Position numbers and translations under genes: made by a program
Shown here: in pieces, positions 36,301-44,958 of the stretch
Layout of the letters: each line of letters begins with the position of its first letter
How positions within the stretch are numbered: position 1 is the first letter of the stretch
Notes under the pieces: generated by a model
Seen by the model: only the letters and a program-made list of their open reading frames with translations
What the model was told of the DNA's origin: nothing
Databases searched by the model: none
Assembly: GCA_049999805.1 (NCBI GenBank)
Contig: JBNGIO010006336.1
Coordinates: 86,110-146,346, forward strand
Origin: Folioceros fuciformis
Lineage: Eukaryota; Anthocerotophyta; Anthocerotopsida; Anthocerotales
Direction of reading: 5' to 3'
Length of the DNA stretch: 60,237 bases

Positions 36301-37489
36301 CCTTCAGAAGGCAAGCGAAAGTAACATGGTCAGATAAAATGAGGCCCTCCTGCTCCATTTGTCCGTACAGAAGAAGCGCCTCATGTCCAAGCCCTTGCTG
36401 TGCATACCCAGCAATCAGTGCATTCCATGTTACCACATTCTTTAATGCCATGCTGTCAAAGACCTGGCGTGCATCTTGCAGTTCACCACATTTCGCATAC
36501 ATGTCCACCAGGGAGGTGGCAACAAACACATCTGGAGGAATGCCACTGTGAAATACATCACAGTGCACATTCCTGCCAGATTCCAAGTCGGCGGCAAATG
36601 CGCACGCTTGAAGGGCAGCTACGAAGACGTGAGCATCCGCCTTCACTCCTGACCTGCGCATGTCATGGTACAGTTGCACGGCCTCCTTTGGTTTCCCATG
36701 CTTTGCGTATGCGGAGATTATGGAAGACCACATGAAGACATCTGGTCTCCCCACCTTGTTGAGCACATTCCTGGCTTCCTCTAGCCTACCTCCATTTGCA
36801 TACATGCGCAGGATATGATTTCCCAAGTATGCATTCGACTCGTACCCAAGTTTGACAATGAGATTATGAAGTCGTCGCCCCACAACCAGGTCCTTCTTAG
36901 CCGTACACAGTTTCAGCACAGTGTAAAGCAGAGACCGAGAAATGGCAGATTCTGTCTGTGCCAGAGATTCCAGGGCTCCAACTGCCTCAGAAAGCTTTCC
37001 CTGCTGACATAACAGGGTCACAGTTCCAGTCGTTACGAAGCCCATCTCCGATCCTGCGCGCCTGCCAGGTTCAGACTCGTTATCCAGGGACCTGGACTTG
37101 GAAGCAGAGGCACCATGACCCATCTGCATATCCACGGACACGAGCTGCTCATCAACCCAAGATGGTTTAAACACGTCATTTAACCACAGGACCTCGCCGG
37201 ACCCCTTACGCCGGAAGTCAGGCGAGCTGGAGCTCCTGGTGCCTCCTCTGTTGTCCCACCACATCGTAGGGTCCAGGAAAAATTGTTGCCACAAGTGCTC
37301 CTGCTCCTGGCGGCGACCATCGCTGGAAAGCGGAGGTTCTGGGCTCCTCACACTGCTGCACCTGGAGGCTTGGTTGCTTGCCAGGGCTTGAGCCCGTGAG
37401 CTGAGGGGAGAGGGAGCTCCTCGTAGAATCCCTGTAAACACACCAACGTGTTGGGTCCACAAAGAGTCCGGTTGCCATACTGTGGCCAT
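33380..37489 (-). CDS. Giant PDF-PPR-DYW:KP protein, C-terminus GRP
   Basis: A single exon of 1,369 residues from a true ATG at 37489. Residues about 66-115 match the PDF motif of OSB single-stranded-DNA-binding proteins: LWQQFFLDPTMWWDNR, PDF at 90-92, then LWLND and SWVDEQL. After this come PLS-type PPR modules: nine TW/MW cores, seven of which belong to nearly identical tandem units of about 101 residues (303 bp; VYGQMEQEGLILADHVTF and variants). E1/E2 motifs follow, then a DYW:KP domain: KKPAAATIEV in place of the PG box, HAEKLALAFGLLNTP, CSDC, and CSCKGRP at the end. The GRP end is a described hallmark of DYW variants in U-to-C-editing plants. Predicted role: organellar RNA-binding editing factor. 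Residue choices at PPR positions 5 and last could predict its target. Confidence 0.92.
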   Translation of the reverse strand: MATVWQPDSLWTQHVGVFTGILRGAPSPLSSRAQALASNQASRCSSVRSPEPPLSSDGRRQEQEHLWQQFFLDPTMWWDNRGGTRSSSSPDFRRKGSGEVLWLNDVFKPSWVDEQLVSVDMQMGHGASASKSRSLDNESEPGRRAGSEMGFVTTGTVTLLCQQGKLSEAVGALESLAQTESAISRSLLYTVLKLCTAKKDLVVGRRLHNLIVKLGYESNAYLGNHILRMYANGGRLEEARNVLNKVGRPDVFMWSSIISAYAKHGKPKEAVQLYHDMRRSGVKADAHVFVAALQACAFAADLESGRNVHCDVFHSGIPPDVFVATSLVDMYAKCGELQDARQVFDSMALKNVVTWNALIAGYAQQGLGHEALLLYGQMEQEGLILSDHVTFACLLKACASTGELQMGRQIHSQIVQRRLLDDILVGTSLVDMYAKCGELEEARQVFDSMATKNVVTWTALIAGYAQEGLGQEALVVYGQMEQEGLILADHVTFACLLKACASTSALLEGRQLHSQIVERGLLGNVVLGNCLVDMYAKCGELNDAHQVFEDMVTKDVVTWTVLISGYAQQGRSQEALVLYGQMEQEGLILADHVTFACLLQACASTGALQKGRELDTQIVEKGLLDDVVLGNCLMDMYIKCGELEDARRVFDCLATKDVVTWTALIAGYVQQGLGQEALVVYGQMEQEGLILADQVTFSCLLKACASTGALQKGRQLHSAIVGRGLLDDVVLGNCLIDMYANCGELEDARQVFDSMAKKDALTWNALISAYAEQGLGREALELYGQFEQEGLLVANDVTFICLLKACANSGAIQNGRQLHSQIVRMGLLDDVVLANCLVGMYAKCGELEDAHQVFDSLATKDVVTWTVLIAGYAQQGLGQEALAVYGQMEQEGLVLADHVTFACLLKACAITGALEKGRELHSQLVERGLLDNVLLGNCLVDMYGKCGELKDAHQVFEGLATKDVVTWNALIAGYVQQGQSQEALVLYGQMEQESLILADHVTFSCVLKACASSGALQKGRDLHSQIVERGLLDVALGTCLMDMYAKCGELDDTRRVFNSMATENVVTWNALISGYGTCDDGRKALACFDEMLAAGVQPDGVTFICLLAACSHGGLVHEGRKHFDSMTEEHGIKPTIEHHNCMIDLLGRAGHLDEAENMLLSCEEGQRNAVGLTSLLNACKSHGDLERAVWCFESLVALEPQQASAYVLMANAYADEGRWSDAGRIETQRTVAGAHKKPAAATIEVNKQVHRFLVGERREDIALKVESTNARLRQEGGHAPHTKLVLKPLCEKEKEDALCGHAEKLALAFGLLNTPSGTPLVVTKNLRMCSDCHSSTEIMSRLEHRDIVVRDGYRVHRFADGSCSCKGRP
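33975..36750 (-). repeat. Tandem 303-bp PPR-module repeats inside the GRP-type gene
   Basis: Blocks recur about every 303 bp; for example the codons for a GQMEQEGLxLxDHVTF-type stretch recur seven times between about 34,500 and 36,360, with near-identical DNA. This indicates recent internal duplication or gene conversion, not only protein-level constraint. Outer boundaries are approximate. Confidence 0.75.
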
Positions 37490-38692
37490 CGTTTAGAGAC
37501 CGTATGTCAGAACGTGAATCTAATAACGGACTACAGCTGGATGCCCAGGTGGTGCCTATGGCCACACCATCTTGAAGAACACATCTTGAAGGACGTCTGA
37601 CGGCCCTCAAGTACGTGCCCGGGAAAACGAGCACGCCACGGATTCGAAGTTTTGGACACCAACTGAACGATCAAACTAAATCGGTCCAAAAACCCTTGAT
37701 TCCAGAAGCGCAGGGATTCATGTGATCCTGATAACTGTCGAACACCAACCGAGGCACGTTGTGATGATAGAGCCATGCATTTAAGTCCTTGACTCAATCA
37801 CACCGTGGAGGAGCATTGGGTCTACCCTCAAGAAAAAAACCATGTCCATCAATGCCGAACGAGCTCGGTATTCCAGAATGCCTGATCGTCAGAAATTTTA
37901 GCTGGCACATCGCACTGATGGAGAAGCTTGAAGTTCTGCAAAGGTCTGATTCGAGTCTCATTCACAAGGAAATTCAGCGCAGACGACAGGACATCCGAAG
38001 CGCTGGACATGAATGCAACAGTCCAGCATCCAGGACACCAGGTGCCGCTTGCCCGCGGGCTGCTCATCAGCGATACGAACTCTGTCTGACCGGCTTCACA
38101 TGACTAGCCTATGGGAGCATTGCTTGCGTTTGCTTGAAGGCCGAAACACCGCCATATCCCAGTTGCCGCAAAAAATTGCGGGAACCCACAGGCCTCGTGC
38201 TCGGCAACAAGCACGGTGCATACTTGTAGAAAAACATTCGCTCGGCAACAAACATTGTGTATCCTGGTAGAAAAACATTCGCTCGGCATGAAACATTGTA
38301 CATCCTTGTAGAAGAGTATTCTCCAGCTTCGTCGAAGACCCACAGGCCTACCACCCACGCCTCTGGCGGGATGGCAGCATCCTTCGATATCCCCACCCTA
38401 GCTCTTGGACTAAAGTCGTCAATGAGCTGGTGCCTGATCACTCTGTCTTGGAGGAGCTTCGATGACGCAGCCCGTGCAGCTTGTTTCGAGATTTACAGCT
38501 CCGCTAGAGCCTCGTCTGTCAAGGTTTGGTTCTCCACTTACATTAGTGTTCTTCCTTGCGGTGCTACGTTCGTCTGCTTCACAGGGATGACATGCTACAG
38601 CTGGGGGTGTTCATAGGTCCTCGTACCCAATTCTGGGAACAGTTCCAAGTGTGAGGTGCAGAAGGAGGTGCTTCCCAACATGGGATGTGCGA
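37490..38692. other. Intergenic between GRP-type PPR and KDPG aldolase genes
   Basis: Divergent promoter region of 1.2 kb. It carries three imperfect 41-bp tandem repeats (38199-38321). A minus-strand frame (38109-38441) containing RARVGISKDAAIPPEAWV reads like protein, but I could not assign it to a family, and its C-terminal part is made by the tandem repeat. Confidence 0.5.
38199..38321. repeat. Three tandem 41-bp repeats
   Basis: Units at 38199-38239, 38240-38280 and 38281-38321 all begin GCTCGGCA and share GTAGAA(AAACATTC). They are imperfect copies in noncoding sequence about 370 bp upstream of the KDPG aldolase start. Confidence 0.85.
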
Positions 38693-40086
38693 ATGTCTGC
38701 AGATGGAATTGTGGCTAACCCACTTGACTGCATACGAAAAGCAGGAGTGGTGGCCTGCCTCCGCACTGACTGGTGAGCTCCCTACCATCCTCTGCAACCA
38801 CATGCGTCCAGTTCAAAATTTTCTCATGCTCGTCACGATGTATGTATGGAACAGTGGTGAGCGGGCTTTGGAATGCGCGAGGGCTGCTCTGGACGGCAAC
38901 ATCACAGTGGTAGGCAATGGCATCACTTACATGGAACCCCGCACCGACAATCAAACTTCTCTCAGTTCTTGTGTTATTCCCATATCTTGAGCTGGCCCAA
39001 TTGTAGAACCGGATGATTTTCATTTCCCTCAACAAGTGGACATGTTGCAGCTTGAGGTGACGATGACGACCCCATTGGCAGACGAGGTACCGGCGAGATT
39101 GTCTGACGTGCGTGCCGTAGTCATGCTGGATTGACATTCTCAGTAGCTCGGAAGTGACATGCTGCACAGGTTATCGAGATCTTGGTGAAAGAGTATCCAT
39201 CAGCTCTGATTGGGGTATGTGCAGTGCCTGCTTCTTTTAGCATCTATACCGTTGCCTTAGTTCATGTGACGCTACGTCCTCTGACAAGTGTTGCTGCCTT
39301 TCAGGCTGGGACAGTTTTGTCATGGCAAGACGCTGAGAAAGCTTTGGCAGCAGGAGCCAAGTTCTTGTTCAGTCCAGTGGCTTTGGAGGTACTTTCACAA
39401 GCCTAGAAGCACCGTAGCTTGACATCATGTCATCAAACTGTGCCTCCGACCTGTGCAGGAAGTTATCACGAGGAGCAGGGAGAAATCGGTGCTCTTCATA
39501 CCGGGGGGCATGACACCGACCGAGGTAAGAGAGTAATGTGCAGCACATGGGATTCCTCTTCTCCATTGTCATCTTCTCAGTATATTGAGTTGGGTCAGCA
39601 GGTGGTGACTGCCTTCAATTGGGGAGCGAAAGCGGTGAAGGTATGTCTGGAACCTCGATCATCTCGTGTAGCTCACCGAAATGAGCATCTCTTAGCGAAC
39701 AGACACGGTGACTGTGCCATCGACCGTTTGACATGCAGCTGTATCCAGCGGCAATTGGAAGTGGCGTCCAGTTGGTGAAAGCTGTGAGGAGTGCGTTGCC
39801 ACATATTCCTTTGATAGTGTCGTCGGGGATCACTCTAGGTGCGTCACTCCACACTTCGTGAGTCATGGCATCGTATTGCATTCAGCGAGGGCAGGCCACC
39901 AAGTCGGCTTATGTTACAGATATGCTGGAGTCATATCTCAAGGCAGGAGCCATAGCAGCTATATTGTCAGATGCCATCTTCGACAAGAGCGCTGTGGTGA
40001 CAAGAGACTACAAATTGATCTCGCAGCGGGCACGAACTGTGGCAAAGAAGGCCTCTTTCTTGGTTCACAGTCAGCATGGTCTCTGA
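38693..40086 (+). CDS. KDPG (2-dehydro-3-deoxyphosphogluconate) aldolase
   Basis: Nine exons, 38693-38772, 38855-38909, 39051-39086, 39170-39214, 39305-39388, 39459-39524, 39581-39640, 39739-39838 and 39890-40086, total 723 nt (240 residues). The start ATG at 38693 gives MSADGIVANPLDCIRKAGVV, with no transit peptide. Landmarks are VACLRTD (strand 1), EVTMTTP with catalytic Glu47, GAGTVLSWQDAEKALAAGAK, FIPGGMTPTE, GAKAVKLYPA with Schiff-base Lys142 and VSSGITLG at the phosphate site. The enzyme cleaves KDPG to pyruvate and glyceraldehyde-3-phosphate in the Entner-Doudoroff route. KDPG aldolase has been reported in cyanobacteria, algae and some plants. The last intron uses an unusual CGAG acceptor; the CAG four bases earlier breaks the frame. 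The assignment is firm; a cytosolic location is inferred. Confidence 0.85.
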
Positions 40087-40194
40087 CACACTGATGTTCC
40101 ACCACACTGTTGTTCCCTGCCTTGCTCATCATCTGACTTAATAAAGTCATGCATTCGTTCCACAGTTCCCAATTCCCCCTCTCGAATTCCACCT

Positions 40195-40669
40195 CTAGTA
40201 AGCTGGGATCCGAGAGTAGCTGTAGCCTCTGCATCCGCGCCACGAGTAGTATGCAATCCTGGTCTCATAGAACCCTGCAATCCAGGAGCAGCACAGCACC
40301 AGGCAGGAAGATGAGGCTCATTTCAAGGATTTCGCAACGCATGCAAGAAACAGGGCTGGACCCGTCCCTCTCCCTCCCCCTACCTGGTAAGAAAAGCAGG
40401 ATTCCTAAGGTCAGGAAGCCATAGGCTTGAGACCTGTCACCGCCCATGTGGCTCGTGAAGATGAGGTGGGAGATGGTGAGGAAAAGCGTCCCGAACGTGA
40501 GCAGAAACACCGCCAACGCTATAGCTTTCCAGGGTACCGGATCCTTCGGCTGGTACTTGAACCGCAGATCTTCAACACGTTGCGGCCGTGGTCGCGGCTT
40601 CGCGTGCAGCATGGGCTCGTCATCCTCCTTACCCAGAGCAGAGTATCGCACGCCGGCTCGATCAGCCAT
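40195..40669 (-). CDS. TMEM230/DUF872 membrane protein
   Basis: Exons 40669-40384 and 40274-40195 give 121 residues. A basic, charged N-terminus (residues 1-45) is followed by PWKAIALAVFLLTFGTLFL (first membrane helix), a short loop (FTSHMGGDRSQAY), a second helix (GFLTLGILLFLPG) and the conserved tail FYETRIAYYSWRGCRGYSY. This arrangement matches the two-helix TMEM230 (DUF872) family, which in animals resides on secretory and recycling vesicles. The plant function is not established. It is divergent from the PPR gene starting at 40751, with less than 100 bp between the two proposed start codons. Confidence 0.88.
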
Positions 40670-40750
40670 CGCCTGCAGAAGCTAAGCCTCCCGGGACGTC
40701 GCAGCTGGGTTACGAGATGCACCTGTTTCGGTTGACCAGGCGGTTGTGAA

Positions 40751-43700
40751 ATGAAGCAAGGAGCTTTGGTGAGTCTGATTAGAAGACGCAGTTTTGGCAG
40801 AAATTTTTCCTGGCTGCAGGAACGACGCAGATCAGGAGTCAGCGTCTGTGGTAAGTGGCCGTCTGCTTAGGGTTTCCATCTGTATCGAGCTGGGCATCCC
40901 TGTGCTCCAGTTGATTCCTTGAGGTGTTGCCCATTATGCAGTGGAATCAAGTGGAGAAGAGACTGTCTGGGGCAACTTTTTGGCAGACACATCACCCTTG
41001 AGGAACAGCAGATCGAACACGGTAACTCTGCCTGGAACCTGGCCCGGAGAAGGTCAGGAAGATCAGCTGAGTGAGGTTGTTGAAGCCTTGGATCAGCTGA
41101 TAGCTCAAGAATTCTATGTCCCAAACCGACTCCTCTACCGTGTTTTGGAAGGGTGCATTGCCAGGAATGACTTGGGTGGGGGAAGGAGGGTTCATGCTCT
41201 CACGTTGGAGACTGGACTGCATGGCCCAAGTACGTTCTTGGCCAACCATATCATCCGCATGTATGCTTCTCATGGTTTGTTGGAGGAAGCTGCACAGGTG
41301 TTTGCCTCACTGGCTACACCGAACACCTTCTCCTGGTATTATATTGTTTCGGCACACGCTCAACATGGACAGCCGAAGGAGGCCATACGCCTGTATCAGC
41401 AGATGCGGGGGTCATTGGTTAAGGCAGACAGCAGAGTGTTCGTGGCGGTTCTCAAGGCTTGTGGAAGCGCAGCGGACCTGGAATGTGGGAGGCAGGTGCA
41501 TGCCGATATCCTGGATAGTCTGCTTGAGCCTGACATGTTTCTTGGCTGCAGCCTAGTCGACATGTACGCAAAGTGCCAGAGCTTAGGGGATGCACGAAGC
41601 GTCTTTGACCAGTTGGGGTCAAGGGATGTAGTAACATGGACTGCCATGATCTCAGGATATGCTCATCATGGGTGTGGTCAAGAAGCGCTTTCCCTTTACA
41701 GAGATATGCAGCTGGAGGGTGTCTCTCCAGCTGATCGCGTCACGTTCATGTGTCTCTTGAAAGCGTGCTCCACCGTCGGAGCATTACATATGGGCAAGGA
41801 TCTTCACGTACAAATTCAGGAGAAAGGCTTGGAGAGTGATGTGGTTGTTGGCAACTGCTTGGTGGACATGTATGCCAAATGTGGCAGGTTAGAGGATGCG
41901 CGCAGTGTGTTTGACAAATTGGCCGCGAAGGATGCAGTGACATGGACTGCCATGATTAGTGGGTATCTTCAGCATGGGCTTGGTCAAGAAGCCCTTGCTC
42001 TGTATTCCTGCATGCCGACAGGGGACAAGAGTTTATTCGATCCTCACACCTTTGTGTGCCTTTTAAAAGCGTGCTCCAGGGTACGGGCGCTAGAAGAAGG
42101 TAAACAGCTTCATATCCAGATTCGGAGCAGAGGGCTGGATGCAGATGTTGTTGTTGGCTGCAGCCTGGTGGAGATGTATGGAAAATGTGGCAGCTTAGAG
42201 GATGCCAACAGAGTGTTCGATGCCTTGCTGCACAAAGATGTGGTGACGTGGAACACAATGATCGCGGCATTTGCTGAGCAGGGGCTTGGCCAAGAAGCCT
42301 TGACGATGTATGCGCGGATGAGAGAGGAGAGCAGCGCTGTAGCCAATGATGTGACATTCCTGTGTCTCTTGAAAGCCTGTGCCACCAGTGGGATCCTGCA
42401 CCAGGGGAAGCATCTTCACTTCCACATCAAAAACAGTGGACTGGAGGCTGATGTGGTTGTGGGGAGCAGTTTAGTGGATATGTATGTAAAATGCGGGAGT
42501 GTAGAGGATGCTCGGAAAGTGTTTGACAGCTTGCCTACAAAAAATGTGGTGACATGGACTGCCATGATTTCAGGGTACGTGGATAATGGGCTTTGCCAGG
42601 AAGCCCTCTCTCTTTACGAAAGAATGGAGGAGCAAGGCGTCTTTCCCGCTGATCATGTAACATTTGTGTGCCTCGTGAAGGCATGTGCCAGTGTTGGAGC
42701 GTTACATCAAGGGAAGCAACTATATTCTCAGATTCAGGAAAGGGGGTTGGAAACTAATGTGGTCGTAGCCCAGAGCGTGGTGGATATGTTTGCAAGATGC
42801 AGCGGTCTAGAGGATGCACGCAGAGTGTTTGACAGTTTGCCTGTCAGAGAAGTGGAGACATGGACTGCGATGATTGCTGGGTATGCCCAGCATGGGATGG
42901 GTCAGGAAGCTCTTTCACTTCATGCTAGGATGAAACGGGAGTGCCTAGATACAGCCAGTCATGCAACATATGTGTGCCTCCTGAAAGCCTGTGCCAGTAT
43001 TGGATCCTTAGACAAGGGCAAGGAGCTGCACTGTGAGATTCGGGAAAGAGGACTTGATGCTGATGTGACTGTGAGCAATTCTCTGGTAGACATGTATGGC
43101 AAATGTGGGAGCGTGGAAGATGCTCGCCGGGTTTTCGATCAGTTGTCATCCAAAGATACGGTGACATGGAATGCCATGATTGCAGGATATGCCCAACATG
43201 GGCTTGGTCAGGAAGCTCTCAGTCTCTATGAATGCATGCAAGCGGAGGGCTTCACTCCTGCGAATGAAGTGACATACATTTCCCTCCTGAAAGCTTGTGC
43301 AAGCGTCGGAGCGTTCCATCAAGGAAAGGGTCTTCATTTGCTCATCCAGAACAGAGGCTTGGACACGGATGTTGTTCTTGGCAGTGTCCTTGTTGACATG
43401 TACGCCAAATGCAGCAGCTTAGAGGAGGCTCGGAGAGTCTTCGACGAGTTACCCACGAGGAACGTGGTGACATGGAATTCTCTGCTGAATGCATGCGGAC
43501 AGCACAACGACGGCCGAAGGGCAGTTCAGTGTTTCCAGGAGATGCAGCGGCACGGAATCGAGCCTGACAGCTCCACTTTTCTCTGTCTGCTGGTGGCCTG
43601 CAGCCACTCTGGACTGGTCCATGAAGCTAAGACGTATTTCAAGATGATGGTGGATGATCATGGAATCACTCCCAGTGTTCACCATTTCAACTGCATGGTC

Positions 43701-44378
43701 GATGTTCTTGGGCGGTCAGGACAACTGGACGAGGCTGAGCAACTGCTGCGAAGCACGCCATCCAAGCATGATTTGGTGGGCTGGATATCTTTGCTGACTG
43801 CTTGCCGGAGCCATAGTGACGTCGAACGTGGATGGCGATGCTTCGACCAAATCATGCAGCTAGACCCCAAGAACGCAGCGGCTTACGTCCTGTTATCAAA
43901 CATTTTGGCCAATGCCGGAAGGTGGAGCGAAGTAGAGCGCATAGAGACCCTGAGAAGATCCGCAGGCGCGAGCAAGAAGCCCGCAAAGGCTTGGATCGAG
44001 GTGAACGACAAGGTCCACAATTTCACTGTGGGAGAAGACAGGGGAGACGTCTCCTCCAAGCTAAGGAGCGTGAATCTCCGTCTGGAGACGGAAGGCGGCC
44101 ATGTGCCCCACACGGAGTTGGTGCTCAAACCATTGTCGGAGAAAGAGAAGGAAGACGCCCTGTGTGGGCATGCCGAGAAGCTAGCACTGGCCTTCGGTCT
44201 GCTCAACACCCCAGACGGCACAACGTTGCTGGTGACCAAGAATCTCCGTATGTGCGATGATTGCCATAGCGGCACAAAAATCATGTCCAAGCTGGAGAAG
44301 CGAGCGATCATAGTTAGAGATGCTCACCGTGTTCATCACTTCGTGAATGGGCTTTGCTCGTGTGGGGATCATCTGTAA
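40751..44378 (+). CDS. PPR-DYW:KP protein, C-terminus DHL (first of tandem pair)
   Basis: The main exon 40942-44378 opens with no ATG and is preceded by an acceptor (TTATGCAG). Two small upstream exons, 40751-40768 and 40820-40850, restore an ATG (MKQGALERRRSGVSV) with matching phases, for 1,161 residues; this 5' model is a proposal and its first intron is only 51 bp. Eight PPR modules with TW/SW cores repeat about every 100 residues (DVVTWTAMISGYAHHG, SLVDMYAKCGSLEDA type). E1/E2 motifs are followed by a DYW:KP domain: KKPAKAWIEVNDKVHNF, HAEKLALAFGLLNTP, CDDC, and CSCGDHL at the end. Both zinc-site motifs are intact. The predicted role is an organellar RNA-editing factor. The next gene lies 0.5 kb downstream on the same strand and has the same architecture. 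Confidence 0.87.
40867..40875. promoter_or_regulatory. Telo-box-like motif (TTAGGGTTT)
   Basis: The reverse complement is AAACCCTAA, the telo-box core. It lies 198 bp upstream of the TMEM230 start codon, inside the proposed intron 2 of the PPR gene. Its function there is unproven. Confidence 0.35.
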
Positions 44379-44958
44379 GCAGGTGCCAAGCTCGGCGGCA
44401 AGCACATGAACGAGAACGATCGCTTGACGGTCGGCCAAGTTGGTTGTGTAGCCGATGAAGAAGGGTCATCCTGTAGTGTCAAGCCTGCTACAAGGCAGAG
44501 TCCGTGCTCTGAGCAGCACCGCCTTGGAGGGTGGCTGTCGACAAGCTTCCACTCTGCAGGCGGCAGCTGATCAGCGTCCATCTCTTGGTGAGGCCAGTTC
44601 GTCTTTGCTGCCTGTTGGTCCAATTGTGAGTCTGAGCCATATTGCTGGGGGATTTGCATGTGAGATCCGTTTAGCTGGCTTGCAGCGGAGGCGAGAGGAT
44701 GGAGCGCCGATAAGTTGCAGTGGTCGGGAAGCTGGACATGCCCCGACTTCATGCACGGAGCAAGGGAGGCTTTATGCGTGGAATCTTCGGGTCTGAGTGA
44801 ACGGCCGCCAGGGAGGTTGTACCAACCTGGAGTCAAGTTCTGGAGGTCCAGCCACTTTACTGCTTTGGGTTTTTTGATGCATCTGTGACAGTCTTCAGCT
44901 CTGGGGTCTGATGGTCTGGTAAATTTGACCTTGCAGGTTTAGAATTGCCGAAGACGGT
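44379..44958. other. Spacer between the tandem PPR genes
   Basis: About 0.6 kb. It contains an open frame 44455-44796 starting with a real ATG (MKKGHPVVSSLLQGRVRALS) that is Ser/Ala/Arg-rich, as in organellar presequences. It could supply the N-terminus of the following PPR gene through splicing, but no donor of the needed phase was found. Confidence 0.4.

Noticed and set aside
44911-44958. ATG at 44911 joined by an 18-bp intron (44919-44936) to the DRH-type PPR frame
   Set aside because: The phase fits exactly, but an 18-bp intron is too short to be spliced, so I leave the start unresolved.
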